Positions 33,462-43,091 of a stretch of 64,000 nt of DNA are shown here, piece by piece. Location: assembly GCF_014200405.1 (NCBI RefSeq), contig NZ_JACHBQ010000001.1, positions 4,340,001 through 4,404,000 on the forward strand, given 5' to 3'. Source of the stretch: Cryobacterium roopkundense (lineage in GTDB: Bacteria > Actinomycetota > Actinomycetes > Actinomycetales > Microbacteriaceae). The position numbers and the translations under genes were made by a program. The notes under the pieces are model-generated. The model did not search any database and was not told the DNA's origin. It saw only the letters and a program-made list of their open reading frames with translations. Numbering within the stretch: position 1 is the stretch's first letter; every line of letters begins with the position of its first letter.

Positions 33462-34202
33462 ATGAGCGAAACTGAAACAATATCCGCTGCCGTAGGAGGG
33501 TTCCTTGCACGAATCCGCCGTGAGCGCGGCCTAACCCTGGATCAGATTGCCCGCGCCGCCCGTTCTTACGGCGCAAGTTGGAGCGCGAGCAGTGTCAGTA
33601 ACATCGAGCGCGGGCAGGCGTCGTTGACACTGCCCACTCTGCTGCTGCTGGCTCTCGCCCTGGGGGATCTCTTGGAGGAGCCGCTCCCGCTTTCAGCGTT
33701 GCTGGGAGACGTGGAGGCGCTGACTCTGGTCGCTGGCAGTCAGTACCCTGTGGAGCGCTCGTGGGTTGATGGCGTGTTGAACGGCGCCGAGGTGATCAGG
33801 CGCTCCGTCGACAGCGTCGATGCCGAGGATGACGAGGAGATTGACGAGGAGCTAGAGGCCGAGGTTCTGCGCAGGATGCGCGAGATGCGCGGTCGAGAGG
33901 CGACGCGTGCGGAGGTGGACGCCCAAGTCGCTCAGCTCCTCGACGAGTCCCAGCTGCCCCCTGAGTCAGCGACCAGGAACCCTGCCAAGGGCGATGCGGG
34001 CAGCCTGGCAGAGGAACGTGCAGCCGCAAAGCTCGGCGTGAGCACCGCCCGACTCCGGCGGCTAGCTCTTGACCTCTGGGCGCATTCGCTGGAGGAGGAG
34101 TCGTCACGACGTGCCGGCTCTGGCAGCACGCCTCAGGCGCGCGGTCGCGTAACCCGCGTGCTGGTCGAAGAGGTCCGCGGCTTCATGAATGAGGTGCGGT
34201 GA
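33462..34202 (+). CDS. Xre-family transcriptional regulator
   Basis: The 246-residue product has an N-terminal HTH (LTLDQIARAARSYG...SSVSNIERGQASLTL, residues 23-60) of the Cro/C1 type. A long acidic coiled-coil middle (VDAEDDEEIDEELEAEVLRRMREM) and a C-terminal region with AAAKLGVSTARLRRLALDLW, resembling a second HTH, follow. It probably represses xis and primase and controls the integrase. Its stop overlaps the integrase ATG (TGATG), so the regulator and integrase are co-expressed. Confidence 0.8.
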   Translation: MSETETISAAVGGFLARIRRERGLTLDQIARAARSYGASWSASSVSNIERGQASLTLPTLLLLALALGDLLEEPLPLSALLGDVEALTLVAGSQYPVERSWVDGVLNGAEVIRRSVDSVDAEDDEEIDEELEAEVLRRMREMRGREATRAEVDAQVAQLLDESQLPPESATRNPAKGDAGSLAEERAAAKLGVSTARLRRLALDLWAHSLEEESSRRAGSGSTPQARGRVTRVLVEEVRGFMNEVR

Positions 34203-35353
34203 TGGCGAGACCCAGGATGGGAATTGGGACCTTCGGCGCCATTAACACGAGCGAAGTCCAGCCCGGGAAATGGCGCGCGCGAACCCGTTATCGGTTCACG
34301 GATGGGAGGGCGCGCCAAGTTGAGAAGTTCGGATTGACGAGGGCCAAGGCGACCTTCGCGCTGAAGCAGGCGCTAACAACCATAGAGGCGGAACGGGGCG
34401 GTGAGTTGAAGCCGACCACAACCCTGCGCGTCCTGGCACAGATGTTTCTGGACGCCAAGCGTGACGTCGGGCGATCCGAGGGCACGCTGGAGACCTATGG
34501 TTATGCAGTTTCCGCCCACATCGTGCCGAAGATCGGGGACCTCACTGTGGCCGAGGCCAAGCCTGAGCGTCTCCAGCCGTTCCTGAACCGCATCGAGAAG
34601 GAAAGCGGAGCGGGCGCTGCGAAAAACTGCCGCTCCACACTGAGCGGGATGATGGCCTTGGCCGTCATCAACGGCGCGACAGAGAAGAACCCCGTCCGTG
34701 AGCTCGAGAGAATCTCCCGAAGCCGGGGGAAGAAGCGTGGCAGCGCAGCGATTCCGCTTGACGAACTGCCCGTCTTTCTCGCCCATGCGCGGACCGACGC
34801 AGACTTAATGCGTTGGGACACGGTCGAGTTGATCGAGTTCATGCTTTCGTCAGGCTGGCGCGTGGCCGAAGTCTGTGCCCTCGATATCGGCTCCGTGGAC
34901 TTTCCAGCTGGCACTGCCACCGTCGAGGCCATCAACGTTCGGGTGAAGGGCAAGGGTGTCGTGCGTCAGGACTTTCCTAAGACCGAGAAATCAGCACGCA
35001 TTACGCCCCTGCCAGTGCAGACGATGGACTTGCTTCGCCGTCGTCATGAGGCCCTGGGAGAGTTCACGACGCTTCTCTTCCCTACGCCGCTGATGCGCCT
35101 ACGTGATCCGTCGAACACCCAGCGCGAGATTCGTGACCGGCGCGACGTGCTCGGCTACCCGGAACTTTCTACGCACTCGTTTCGCAAGACCGTGGCGACG
35201 ATTCTCGACAAGGCGGGGCTATCGGCTACGGAGATCGCTGACTACCTCGGTCACGAGAACCCGTCCATGACTCAAGACGTCTACATGAACACAATCAAAG
35301 GATCTAAGCGTGCTGCGGAAGTGATGGGGCAGCGCCTCGAAGGCCTGATCTGA
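34202..35353 (+). CDS. int: Tyrosine-recombinase integrase
   Basis: The 383-residue product has an N-terminal arm-binding region, a SAM-like core-binding domain (about residues 75-165) and the catalytic domain: R in SSGWRVAEVCALD (about 219), HSFRKT (about 325), LGH (about 345) and the nucleophilic tyrosine in QDVYMNT (about 361). All catalytic residues are present. I used the ATG at 34202, coupled to the regulator stop; a GTG at 34199 is also in frame. The gene ends 88 bp from tRNA-Phe, the presumed attachment site. Confidence 0.95.
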   Translation: MARPRMGIGTFGAINTSEVQPGKWRARTRYRFTDGRARQVEKFGLTRAKATFALKQALTTIEAERGGELKPTTTLRVLAQMFLDAKRDVGRSEGTLETYGYAVSAHIVPKIGDLTVAEAKPERLQPFLNRIEKESGAGAAKNCRSTLSGMMALAVINGATEKNPVRELERISRSRGKKRGSAAIPLDELPVFLAHARTDADLMRWDTVELIEFMLSSGWRVAEVCALDIGSVDFPAGTATVEAINVRVKGKGVVRQDFPKTEKSARITPLPVQTMDLLRRRHEALGEFTTLLFPTPLMRLRDPSNTQREIRDRRDVLGYPELSTHSFRKTVATILDKAGLSATEIADYLGHENPSMTQDVYMNTIKGSKRAAEVMGQRLEGLI

Positions 35354-35441
35354 ATGTGCGGGGTTTATGCGGGGTGGCGGACTGAAAACTCCCGCAGAAA
35401 CGAAAAAATCCCCGTAAACACGAGGTCTAAGAGGATTACGG

Positions 35442-35514
35442 TGGCCCCGACCGGCGTCGATCCGGTGACCTTTCGATTTTCAGTCGAACGCTCTACCAAC
35501 TGAGCTACAGGGCC
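35442..35514 (-). tRNA. tRNA-Phe (GAA)
   Basis: The cloverleaf is 73 nt. Acceptor GGCCCTG pairs with CGGGGCC; the anticodon loop CTGAAAATC gives GAA; the T arm is CCGG...CCGG. No encoded CCA. Its 3' end faces the integrase and is the likely att core. Confidence 0.95.
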
Positions 35515-35578
35515 AGAAAGCCCGAAACGGCGCCTTCTCAAACAAAAACCCTCTCTTGCGAAAGGGTTCTTGCTTTTG

Positions 35579-35652
35579 CGACCCTGACCGGACTTGAACC
35601 GGCGACCTCCGCCGTGACAGGGCGGCGCGCTAACCAACTGCGCTACAGGGCC
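35579..35652 (-). tRNA. tRNA-Asp (GTC)
   Basis: The cloverleaf is 74 nt. The acceptor stem is GGCCCTG with CAGGGTC, the anticodon loop is CTGTCAC (GTC) and the discriminator is G. It is the middle of a three-tRNA cluster transcribed leftward. Confidence 0.95.
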
Positions 35653-35716
35653 TCACTGGTGTAAATGATAGTGAGTACTTGGTAAGACTATTCTATTTTT
35701 TGTGCCTTCACTTACG

Positions 35717-35789
35717 TGACCCCAACGGGATTCGAACCCGTGTTAACGCCGTGAAAGGGCGCCGTCCTAGGCCACTAAACGATGGGGCC
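35717..35789 (-). tRNA. tRNA-Glu (TTC)
   Basis: The cloverleaf is 73 nt. The acceptor stem is GGCCCCA with TGGGGTC, the anticodon loop is CTTTCAC (TTC) and the discriminator is A. It is the first gene of the Glu-Asp-Phe cluster. Confidence 0.95.
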
Positions 35790-36033
35790 GTTAGTCATAA
35801 TGAACATGACCGACGAGGGATAAGCATACGGAGAAAAGTGCCAATGCTCAAATCGAGTGCAAAGATTGTTTAAATGACACGGTCAGGCTTCGCACCGCGC
35901 CCATGAATGACCGCCGTTTGGGGGGTGTTTCGGGTTAGGTTCAGCACCAAGACTGCGCAATACTGCCCTGTCTTGTTACTGTAAAGAGTGTTACCACAGT
36001 GACAGATGTGACTGATGAGTGCCCGATCGGGGA

Positions 36034-37434
36034 ATGATGAATCGCACGGCTACTGTGATCGGCCGCGAACTTCGCGGCGCCTGGGGGCGCTTGCGCCAGA
36101 CTCCCGGCCGCGACGTTCAGGCTCCGCGCGTGCGCCGAACCCTGTCGATCACGAGCGGTGTCGCAGCCCTCGCGTTGCTGGTCACCCTGTTCACCCCGGT
36201 CGGTGCGGCCCAGGCGCTTGACTACCCCAGCTGGCAGGACCTGCAGAACGCGAAGTCGAACACGGCCGCGGCCGCTGCCCAGGTCACCAAAATCCAAGAA
36301 CTGCTCGTGAGCCTCCAGTCCCAGGTCGATGAGACTCAGGCCGAGGCTGAGGCCCGTGGTGCCGCCCTCGAAGAGGCGCAGCAGAAGTTCGACGACGCCG
36401 CACGCCGCGCCTCGGAGCTCCAGGCCCAGGCCGATGCCAGCAAGTCCACAGCGGATGCCGCCACCCGCCAGGCCGGACAGCTCGCTGCCCAGCTCTACCG
36501 CACCGGCGGAACCGACCTCAGCGTCAACCTCTTTCTCGAAGGCGGAGACAACGGCGGCGGTCAGGCCGACGAGTTGCTCTCCAAGCTCGGCAACATGAGC
36601 AAGCTCGTGGAACGCAGCACCGACATCTACGACGTGGCCCAGGCCGCCAATAACAGCGCCCAGGCGCTAGGGGACCAAGCCAAGATCGCGCAGGCCGAAC
36701 GCGAGACCCTTCGTATCGCCGCCGAGGCTGCTCTCCAGGCCGCGCAGGACGCAGCGGATGCCGCGGCGGCCGCCCTTGCGGAGTCACAGGCCAAGAGCCT
36801 CGAGCTCGACCAGCAGCTCGCGTTCATGCGGGATGCCGAGGCCACGACATCCGCGGCCTATGAGGCCGGCGTGATCGAACGCGCCCGCATCGCCGCGGAA
36901 GCCGCCCGGGTTGCCGCTGCTGCTCGTGCGGCAGAGGCGGCGCGAGCAGCCGCTGCTGCCGCAGCGAGCGGGGGCAGCAGCTCGGCCGGCTCTTCGGCGG
37001 GCTCGGCGAGTTCGTCGGGGTGGGGGCGACCAGCCAACGGCCGCATCACCGGAAGCTACGGACCGCGCACTCCGTACTGTGGCAACGGTGTCTGCAGCGG
37101 AAGTTACCACTACGGCACCGACCTCGGCACCGGCTGCAGCGCGCCGCTCTATGCGGCAGCCGCCGGGCGGGTCACGTGGGCCGGTTCGCTCGGCACCTAC
37201 GGCAACTTCGTGAAGATCGACCACGGCGGCGGAGTCTCCACGGGCTATGCCCACATCCGTAACGGCGGTGTCTTTGTGAACGTCGGCCAGAGCGTGTCGG
37301 CCGGTCAGAACATCGCGAGCTCGGGCAGTACCGGCGCGTCGACCGCCTGCCACTTGCACTTCGAGGTGTGGGTCAACGGAAACCGAATCAACGCCGTGCC
37401 GTTCATGGCCGACAGGGGAGCATCACTTGGCTAA
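36034..37434 (+). CDS. M23 murein endopeptidase with coiled-coil N-terminus
   Basis: The product is about 466 residues from ATG 36034, with a GGGGA upstream. A signal or anchor segment (about residues 38-62, ALALLVTLFTPVGAAQA) is followed by a long Ala-rich coiled coil (65-290), a Gly/Ser linker and an M23 (LytM) domain with HYGTD and HLHFEV zinc ligands, so it should be active. It resembles EnvC/RipA-type division hydrolases or their activators. The next gene encodes an NlpC/P60 enzyme with a related coiled coil and overlaps it, so the two act together in septal peptidoglycan cleavage. Confidence 0.9.
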   Translation: MMNRTATVIGRELRGAWGRLRQTPGRDVQAPRVRRTLSITSGVAALALLVTLFTPVGAAQALDYPSWQDLQNAKSNTAAAAAQVTKIQELLVSLQSQVDETQAEAEARGAALEEAQQKFDDAARRASELQAQADASKSTADAATRQAGQLAAQLYRTGGTDLSVNLFLEGGDNGGGQADELLSKLGNMSKLVERSTDIYDVAQAANNSAQALGDQAKIAQAERETLRIAAEAALQAAQDAADAAAAALAESQAKSLELDQQLAFMRDAEATTSAAYEAGVIERARIAAEAARVAAAARAAEAARAAAAAAASGGSSSAGSSAGSASSSGWGRPANGRITGSYGPRTPYCGNGVCSGSYHYGTDLGTGCSAPLYAAAAGRVTWAGSLGTYGNFVKIDHGGGVSTGYAHIRNGGVFVNVGQSVSAGQNIASSGSTGASTACHLHFEVWVNGNRINAVPFMADRGASLG

Positions 37435-38797
37435 CAGCAACACCCGGCCGCGCGCACGTTTGCGGCCGAACCGGCTCTTTTCCGCCGTCGGTATCGGAAT
37501 GGTGGGGGCCGTCAGCGCAACGGTCGGTCTGGGCGCGCCGGTCGCGTTCGCCGACCCGGGGTACCCGAGCTGGGACGACGTTCAGCAGGCCAAGCAGAAT
37601 GAGGCCACCAAACAGACCGAAATCGAGAAGATCTCCGGTCTGCTGACCGACCTCCAGGCGAGTGCCGAGGCCGCAGCCACGTCGTCGCAGATTGCTGCGG
37701 AGGCCTACCGCGTGACCCAGGACGCGCTCGACGCTGCAACCACGCGCGAGGCCGCGCTCACCGAGCAAGTGGCGACCGCGCAGACCACGGCCGCAACCTC
37801 CAAGATGCGCGCCGGCCTGATCGCGGCGCACCTGAACAAGGCCGGTGCCGGCGGACTCTCCCTCAACCTCTTTCTGAACGGCAATACAGCCGACGACCTG
37901 CTGCACCAGCTCGGCACCGCGAGCAAACTCAGCGAGCAGTCCGAAGCCATCTATGGCGAGGCACTGCAGGACAAGAACACCGCGGAATCCCTCGGCGCGC
38001 AGGCGGCAGCCGCGAGCGATGAGCGCGAGCGCCTCACCGAAGAATCCAAGAGCACCTTCGACGCGGCAAACCGCGCGGCCAGCGCCACGCAGACGGCGTA
38101 CGACGTGGAGCAGAAGAAGTCGAGCGAACTCTATGAGCAGCTGGCCATGCTCAAAGACACCACGGCCGAGGAAGAGCGCAGCTACCAAACCGGGCTCGAC
38201 GCAGCAGCCTCGGCCAGGGCGTTCGCCGCAGCACAGGCCAACGCCGCGCGCATCGCGGCGGCCGCCGCTGCCCAGGCACCGGCGGCTCCCGCCGCACCGG
38301 CGGCACCGGCTCCAGTTGCCCCGCCCGCGTCGGGCGGAGGCAGCAGCTCGGGCGGCTCGAGTTCGGGCGGCAGCAGCTCCGGCGCCGGGACCGGCGGCAG
38401 CGCCCCGATCCCCAACGCAAACGCGGTGAGCACCGCCGTGAACTTCGCTCGCGCGCAGCTCGGTGACCGCTATGTGCTCGGCGGCGCGGGGCCCAACGTC
38501 TGGGACTGCTCGGGCCTCACGAAGGCAGCGTACGCCGCCGCGGGAATCTACATCGGCACCCACTCGGCCACCAACCAGTACAACACCATGGCTGCACAGG
38601 GAAAGCTCGTGTCCTTCTCCCAGGTGGCCGTGGGCGACCTCGTGTTCTGGGGTGGTCGCGGCGACTACTACCACGTGGCTATCTACATGGGCGGCGGGCA
38701 GATTCTGGAAGCCCCGAACCCCAACGCGCCGGTGCGCATCCACAGCATCTGGAGCTTCGGCGACGTGTCGCCGTACGTGGGTCGACCCTCGTCCTAA
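37427..38797 (+). CDS. NlpC/P60 peptidoglycan endopeptidase with coiled-coil N-terminus
   Basis: This 456-residue protein starts at TTG 37427 with GGGGAG upstream, overlapping the M23 gene by eight bases. A signal peptide ends near FADPG (about residue 44). A coiled-coil region similar to its neighbour (YPSWDDVQQAK versus YPSWQDLQNAK) is followed by an Ala/Pro and Gly/Ser linker. The C-terminal NlpC/P60 domain has catalytic C in WDCSGL and H in YYHVAIYMG. RipA-like enzymes of this type split daughter cells. A hairpin terminator follows. Confidence 0.9.
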   Translation: MANSNTRPRARLRPNRLFSAVGIGMVGAVSATVGLGAPVAFADPGYPSWDDVQQAKQNEATKQTEIEKISGLLTDLQASAEAAATSSQIAAEAYRVTQDALDAATTREAALTEQVATAQTTAATSKMRAGLIAAHLNKAGAGGLSLNLFLNGNTADDLLHQLGTASKLSEQSEAIYGEALQDKNTAESLGAQAAAASDERERLTEESKSTFDAANRAASATQTAYDVEQKKSSELYEQLAMLKDTTAEEERSYQTGLDAAASARAFAAAQANAARIAAAAAAQAPAAPAAPAAPAPVAPPASGGGSSSGGSSSGGSSSGAGTGGSAPIPNANAVSTAVNFARAQLGDRYVLGGAGPNVWDCSGLTKAAYAAAGIYIGTHSATNQYNTMAAQGKLVSFSQVAVGDLVFWGGRGDYYHVAIYMGGGQILEAPNPNAPVRIHSIWSFGDVSPYVGRPSS

Positions 38798-38814
38798 CAC
38801 GCCGGCAGTAGGCA

Positions 38815-38854
38815 CAAAAACAGGCCCCGGAGCACTGCTCGGGGGCCTGTTTTG
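38815..38854. terminator. Bidirectional terminator
   Basis: ACAGGCCCC...GGGGCCTGT forms a strong stem, with an inner GAGCA-TGCTC, flanked by A and T runs on both sides. It separates the convergent cell-wall and ppa genes. Confidence 0.85.
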
Positions 38855-38863
38855 TACTGGGGG

Positions 38864-39355
38864 CTAGTGGCCCTCTGCGGCGAGCTTCGCCACGCCGTCG
38901 CGCACGATCTGGTCGGCTTCGGCGGCGTCGCCCCAGCCCTCAGTCTTGACCCATTTGCCGGGCTCAAGGTCTTTGTAGTGCTCGAAGAAGTGCTCGATTT
39001 CCTTGCGGGTGTACTCGGGAATGTCGAGCAGGTCCTGAATGTGATCCCAGCGCGGGTCGCCGGCGGGAACTCCGATGACCTTGGCGTCAGAGCCGCCATC
39101 GTCGGTCATGTTGAACACGGCGACGGGGCGTACGGATACGCCGACGCCGGGGAACAACGGGTAGTCGAGCAGTACGAGCACGTCGACGGGATCGCCGTCG
39201 AGGCCCAGTGTGTTCTCGAAGTAGCCGTAGTCGGTGGGGTACATGAAGCTCGTGTACAATACCCGGTCGAGGTACACCCGACCGGTCTTGTGATCGACCT
39301 CATACTTGTTGCGGCTCCCGCGGGGGATTTCGATGACTGCGTCGTATTCTGCCAT
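38864..39355 (-). CDS. ppa: Inorganic pyrophosphatase
   Basis: The 163-residue soluble family I pyrophosphatase begins [19 protein letters not shown]; active-site signature [10 protein letters not shown] at about residues 52-61. It hydrolyses pyrophosphate to drive biosynthesis. AAGGGAG lies upstream of the ATG at 39355. It is a single-gene unit, divergent from tilS with 45 bp between starts. Confidence 0.95.
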   Translation of the reverse strand: MAEYDAVIEIPRGSRNKYEVDHKTGRVYLDRVLYTSFMYPTDYGYFENTLGLDGDPVDVLVLLDYPLFPGVGVSVRPVAVFNMTDDGGSDAKVIGVPAGDPRWDHIQDLLDIPEYTRKEIEHFFEHYKDLEPGKWVKTEGWGDAAEADQIVRDGVAKLAAEGH

Positions 39356-39400
39356 TGCCTTGTTTCTCCCTTGATCTACGTCTGCGGCTAACGTTACTGG

Positions 39401-40405
39401 ATGCAGTCTGAACGCCGTCCACGCCTGACCCCGTCCATCGCCGACGTGCGCCGGGCCGTGCGCACAGTTTTCACCGTGGCCCCAGCGTCGACCTTCGTGC
39501 TGGTCGGGCTGAGCGGGGGAGCCGATTCCCTCGCGCTGGCCGCCGCGACCGCTTTCGAAGCGCGGCGTTTCGGTGCGCGCGCCGGTGCCGTGATCGTTGA
39601 CCATGGACTCCAAACCGGGTCAGCGGATGTCGCGGCTGCCGCCGGAGACCAGGCTCGCCGGCTGGGCCTCGCGCCCGTTCTGGTGGTCAGTGTGCAGGTC
39701 GGCACAGATTCCGGCCCTGAAGCGGCGGCCCGCGCTGCCCGCTATGCCGCGTTCGAGCGCGCCCTCGCGGAGACAGGCGCGGACGCGGTGCTGCTCGGAC
39801 ATACCCTCGATGACCAGGCCGAGACTGTACTTCTCGGCCTGGCCCGCGGATCGGGGCCCACCAGCCTGCGCGGAATGAGCGTCCGAAACGGACGCTACCT
39901 GCGGCCCCTGCTCGGCATCCGTCGTGCCCAGACCCGTGAGTTCTGCGCCGACAGCGGCCTGGAGCCTTGGCACGACCCGCAGAACCTCGACCCGGCCTAC
40001 GCCCGCGTGCGCGTGCGCGAAACCGTGCTGCCGGTACTCGAACACGAACTCGGACCCGGCATCAGCGAGGCACTCGTTCGCACTGCCGACGCCCTGCGCG
40101 AAGATTCCGACGCCCTCGACGCCCTCGCCCGCGAGGTGCTGGGCTCGTCGTGGACGGGCACAGGGGAGGACGGGCGCATTGCCGTTGACACACTCGCGAC
40201 GCTGCCGGCCGCGGTGCGGCAACGCGTCATCCGCTTCGGTGTCGAGGCACAGTTCGGCGCCACCCTCGAACGAACGCACACTGTCGCCGTCGCCAGGCTG
40301 GTCACCGATTGGCACGGTCAGGAAGCTCTCCACCTGCCAGGCGTTAGAGTTGTCAGGCAGGACGGCGTGTTGATTTTCGCCGATCTTGGACACGCTTTCG
40401 AGTAA
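39401..40405 (+). CDS. tilS: tRNA(Ile)-lysidine synthetase
   Basis: The 334-residue product has the PP-loop SGGADSLAL at about residues 32-40 and a TilS N-terminal fold; the C-terminal substrate-binding region is short, as is usual in actinobacteria. It converts C34 of the AUA-reading tRNA-Ile to lysidine, an essential step. It starts at ATG 39401. hpt follows after 18 bp, the standard tilS-hpt-ftsH order. Confidence 0.95.
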   Translation: MQSERRPRLTPSIADVRRAVRTVFTVAPASTFVLVGLSGGADSLALAAATAFEARRFGARAGAVIVDHGLQTGSADVAAAAGDQARRLGLAPVLVVSVQVGTDSGPEAAARAARYAAFERALAETGADAVLLGHTLDDQAETVLLGLARGSGPTSLRGMSVRNGRYLRPLLGIRRAQTREFCADSGLEPWHDPQNLDPAYARVRVRETVLPVLEHELGPGISEALVRTADALREDSDALDALAREVLGSSWTGTGEDGRIAVDTLATLPAAVRQRVIRFGVEAQFGATLERTHTVAVARLVTDWHGQEALHLPGVRVVRQDGVLIFADLGHAFE

Positions 40406-40423
40406 AAGGACTGCCCCGCTCCC

Positions 40424-40987
40424 ATGGAACCTCGCGACATTGACGGCGACCTCACCGAAATTCTGATCAGCGAGGAGCAGATTCACTCCAGACTCGCCGA
40501 GATGTCTCGCCAGATCGAGGCGGACTACGCGGGCAAAGACCTGCTGCTCGTGGGAGTGCTCAAGGGCGCCGTCATGGTGATGGCAGACCTGGCCCGCGAA
40601 CTGCATCACCCCATCACTATGGACTGGATGGCAGTGAGCTCCTACGGCTCCGGCACCACATCGAGCGGCGTCGTGCGTATTCTCAAAGACCTCGACACCG
40701 ACCTGACCGGCCGCCACGTGTTGATCGTGGAAGACATCATCGACTCCGGCCTGACGCTGTCGTGGCTGATCGCCAACCTGAACTCCCGCGGACCGGCATC
40801 CGTTGAAATCTGCGCCCTGCTGCGCAAGCCCGACGCCGCCAGGGTCGAAATCGATGTGAAATACGCTGGCTTCGACATCCCCAACCAGTTCGTCGTGGGC
40901 TACGGACTCGACTACGACGAAAAGTACCGTAACCTGCGTTCCGTGGGCGTGCTCGCCCCTCACGTCTATTCGTCAACCAGCGTGTGA
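40424..40987 (+). CDS. hpt: Hypoxanthine phosphoribosyltransferase
   Basis: The 187-residue purine-salvage enzyme carries the PRPP-binding signature [14 protein letters not shown] at about residues 102-115 and the flexible-loop SSYGSGT. It forms IMP or GMP from the base and PRPP. It is co-transcribed with tilS. A hairpin followed by a T-rich tail lies just after the stop, partly insulating ftsH. Confidence 0.95.
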   Translation: MEPRDIDGDLTEILISEEQIHSRLAEMSRQIEADYAGKDLLLVGVLKGAVMVMADLARELHHPITMDWMAVSSYGSGTTSSGVVRILKDLDTDLTGRHVLIVEDIIDSGLTLSWLIANLNSRGPASVEICALLRKPDAARVEIDVKYAGFDIPNQFVVGYGLDYDEKYRNLRSVGVLAPHVYSSTSV

Positions 40988-40988
40988 A

Positions 40989-41020
40989 ATAGGGGAACAC
41001 CCGTTCCCTATTCTTCTTTA
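40989..41020 (+). terminator. Hairpin between hpt and ftsH
   Basis: ATAGGGGAAC pairs with GTTCCCTAT and is followed by TCTTCTTT. It is a likely intrinsic terminator or attenuator. Confidence 0.6.
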
Positions 41021-41070
41021 GGCGAACACACACCCTTCCCCCAGTGCCGGCACGCTAGCTTAGGAGCACC

Positions 41071-43083
41071 ATGAACGTCAAGAAGCTTCTTCGCGGACCT
41101 ATTCTCTACATCGTGCTGGCCGTCATCGCAGTGTGGGTGGGATCCAGCCTCATCACCATGTCCGGATTTCGTGAGGTCACCACCCAGGAAGGGTTGGAGT
41201 TCCTCAAGAACGGGCAGGTGTCCGAGGCCAAGATCGTCGACGGCGAACAGCGTGTCGACCTCACGCTCTCTAATGCCGCGGGTGACCTCGGCACCCAGGT
41301 GCAGTTCAACTACGTGTCCCAGCGTGGCGAAGAAGTCGTCAACGCGGTGAATGCCGCCAATCCCAAGGACGGCTTCACCGACGAGGTGCCGCAGCCGAAC
41401 GTGCTCCTGTCGGTGCTTGGGTTCCTGCTGCCGGTGCTGCTGATCGGCGCGTTCTTCTGGCTCATGCTCTCTGGCATGCAGGGCGGCGGAAACAAGGTGA
41501 TGCAGTTCGGCAAGTCGAAGGCCAAACTCGTGTCGAAGGAAAGCCCTCAGGTGACCTTCGCTGACGTGGCCGGCTCAGACGAGGCCATCGAAGAGCTCGA
41601 AGAAATCAAGGACTTCCTCAAGGAACCGGCCAAATTCCAGGCAGTCGGCGCGCGAATACCGAAGGGCGTTCTGCTCTACGGCCCTCCCGGAACCGGTAAA
41701 ACGCTGCTGGCCCGCGCCGTTGCGGGCGAGGCGAGCGTGCCGTTCTATGCCATCTCAGGTTCGGACTTCGTGGAAATGTTCGTGGGTGTGGGCGCCAGCC
41801 GTGTTCGCGACCTGTTCCAGCAGGCCAAGGAAAATGCCCCGGCCATCATCTTCATCGATGAGATCGATGCCGTGGGGCGCCACCGTGGCGCCGGCATGGG
41901 CGGCGGCCACGACGAGCGCGAGCAGACCCTCAACCAGCTGCTGGTCGAGATGGACGGCTTCGACGTGAAGGCTAACGTCATTCTGATCGCCGCAACCAAC
42001 CGCCCCGACATCCTCGACCCCGCGCTGCTTCGCCCGGGCCGGTTCGACCGGCAGATCGGCGTCGACGCGCCGGACATGCTCGGTCGCAAGCACATCCTCG
42101 AGGTGCACTCCAAGGGCAAGCCGATGGCTCCCGGCGTGGACCTCGAGGTGCTCGCCCGCAAGACGCCCGGGTTCACTGGAGCCGACCTCGCCAACGTGCT
42201 CAATGAGGCCGCGCTGCTCACTGCGCGTTCCAACGCGCAGCTCATCGACAACCGTGCCCTTGACGAGGCCGTCGACAGAGTGATGGCTGGCCCTCAGCGC
42301 CGCTCCCGCGTGATGCGGGACAAGGAAAAGCTCATCACGGCCTACCACGAGGGTGGGCACGCTCTCGTGGCCACGGCCATGCGCAACACCGACCCTGTCA
42401 CCAAGATCACGATCCTCCCGCGCGGCCGCGCCCTGGGCTACACGATGGTCATGCCGCTGGAAGACCGCTATTCCGTGACGCGTAACGAGCTGCTCGACCA
42501 GCTCGCCTACGCCATGGGCGGTCGCGTCGCGGAAGAGATCATCTTCCACGACCCCACCACAGGCGCATCCAACGACATCGAGAAGGCCACCGCCACGGCG
42601 CGCAAGATGGTCACCGAGTTCGGAATGAGCAGCGCCGTCGGCCCGCTCAAGCTCGGCCAGGGATCGGGCGAGGTCTTCCTCGGCCGCGACATGGGGCACC
42701 AGCGCGACTACTCGGAGCGTCTCGCCGAGCGCGTCGACAACGAGGTGCGCCAGCTGCTCGAAGACGCCCACGACGAGGCATACGAGGTTCTGATCAAGAA
42801 CCGAATCATCCTCGACGAACTCGCCGCAGCCCTGCTCGAACACGAAACCCTCGATCAGCACGCTCTCGCCGATCTCTTCACCAATGTGGAAAAGCTGCCG
42901 CCGCGCCCGCAGTGGCTCTCGAGTGACAAACGACCGGTCTCCGACGTTCCGCCTATCGAGATGCCGGCTCCCAAAGCACCGATCGATGAGGGTGTCGTCG
43001 ACGGCGGAGTGACAAGCGGTGACGAAGCCACGGTCACACCCCAGCGTTCGCCTAACCGCAACCCGCGTCCAGCGACCGCGTAG
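41071..43083 (+). CDS. ftsH: ATP-dependent zinc metalloprotease FtsH
   Basis: The 670-residue protein has two N-terminal membrane segments (about residues 10-30 and 108-132) flanking an extracytoplasmic domain, an AAA+ domain with GPPGTGKT (about 205) and [11 protein letters not shown], and the zinc protease HEGGH (about 427). It degrades membrane and regulatory proteins as a hexamer. The C-terminal tail is Pro-rich. folE follows after eight bases, so the folate genes form the same operon. Confidence 0.98.
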   Translation: MNVKKLLRGPILYIVLAVIAVWVGSSLITMSGFREVTTQEGLEFLKNGQVSEAKIVDGEQRVDLTLSNAAGDLGTQVQFNYVSQRGEEVVNAVNAANPKDGFTDEVPQPNVLLSVLGFLLPVLLIGAFFWLMLSGMQGGGNKVMQFGKSKAKLVSKESPQVTFADVAGSDEAIEELEEIKDFLKEPAKFQAVGARIPKGVLLYGPPGTGKTLLARAVAGEASVPFYAISGSDFVEMFVGVGASRVRDLFQQAKENAPAIIFIDEIDAVGRHRGAGMGGGHDEREQTLNQLLVEMDGFDVKANVILIAATNRPDILDPALLRPGRFDRQIGVDAPDMLGRKHILEVHSKGKPMAPGVDLEVLARKTPGFTGADLANVLNEAALLTARSNAQLIDNRALDEAVDRVMAGPQRRSRVMRDKEKLITAYHEGGHALVATAMRNTDPVTKITILPRGRALGYTMVMPLEDRYSVTRNELLDQLAYAMGGRVAEEIIFHDPTTGASNDIEKATATARKMVTEFGMSSAVGPLKLGQGSGEVFLGRDMGHQRDYSERLAERVDNEVRQLLEDAHDEAYEVLIKNRIILDELAAALLEHETLDQHALADLFTNVEKLPPRPQWLSSDKRPVSDVPPIEMPAPKAPIDEGVVDGGVTSGDEATVTPQRSPNRNPRPATA

Positions 43084-43091
43084 GTCGCGAC

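Larger units (their letters stand above)
1..35441. mobile_element. Integrative mobilizable element (right portion) in tRNA-Phe
   Basis: Everything left of the tRNA-Phe gene is accessory in character: integrase, excisionase, Xre regulator, interrupted primase, relaxase and MobC, three IS elements, toxins and nucleases. The integrase gene ends 88 bp from the 3' end of tRNA-Phe, the usual arrangement for a tyrosine-recombinase element in a tRNA gene. No conjugation (type IV secretion) gene is seen, so it would be mobilizable rather than self-transmissible. The left end lies outside the window: I saw no second copy of the tRNA-Phe 3' segment here. The right boundary at the tRNA is inferred, not shown by an att duplication. 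Confidence 0.75.

Noticed and set aside
1..35441. Possible prophage
   Set aside because: No terminase, capsid, tail or lysis gene is seen; the relaxase and MobC point to a mobilizable element.
37403..38815. 470-codon minus-strand frame opposite the NlpC/P60 gene
   Set aside because: It is the antisense shadow of a coiled-coil, Ala-rich coding sequence; it has no ribosome site and no recognisable domain.
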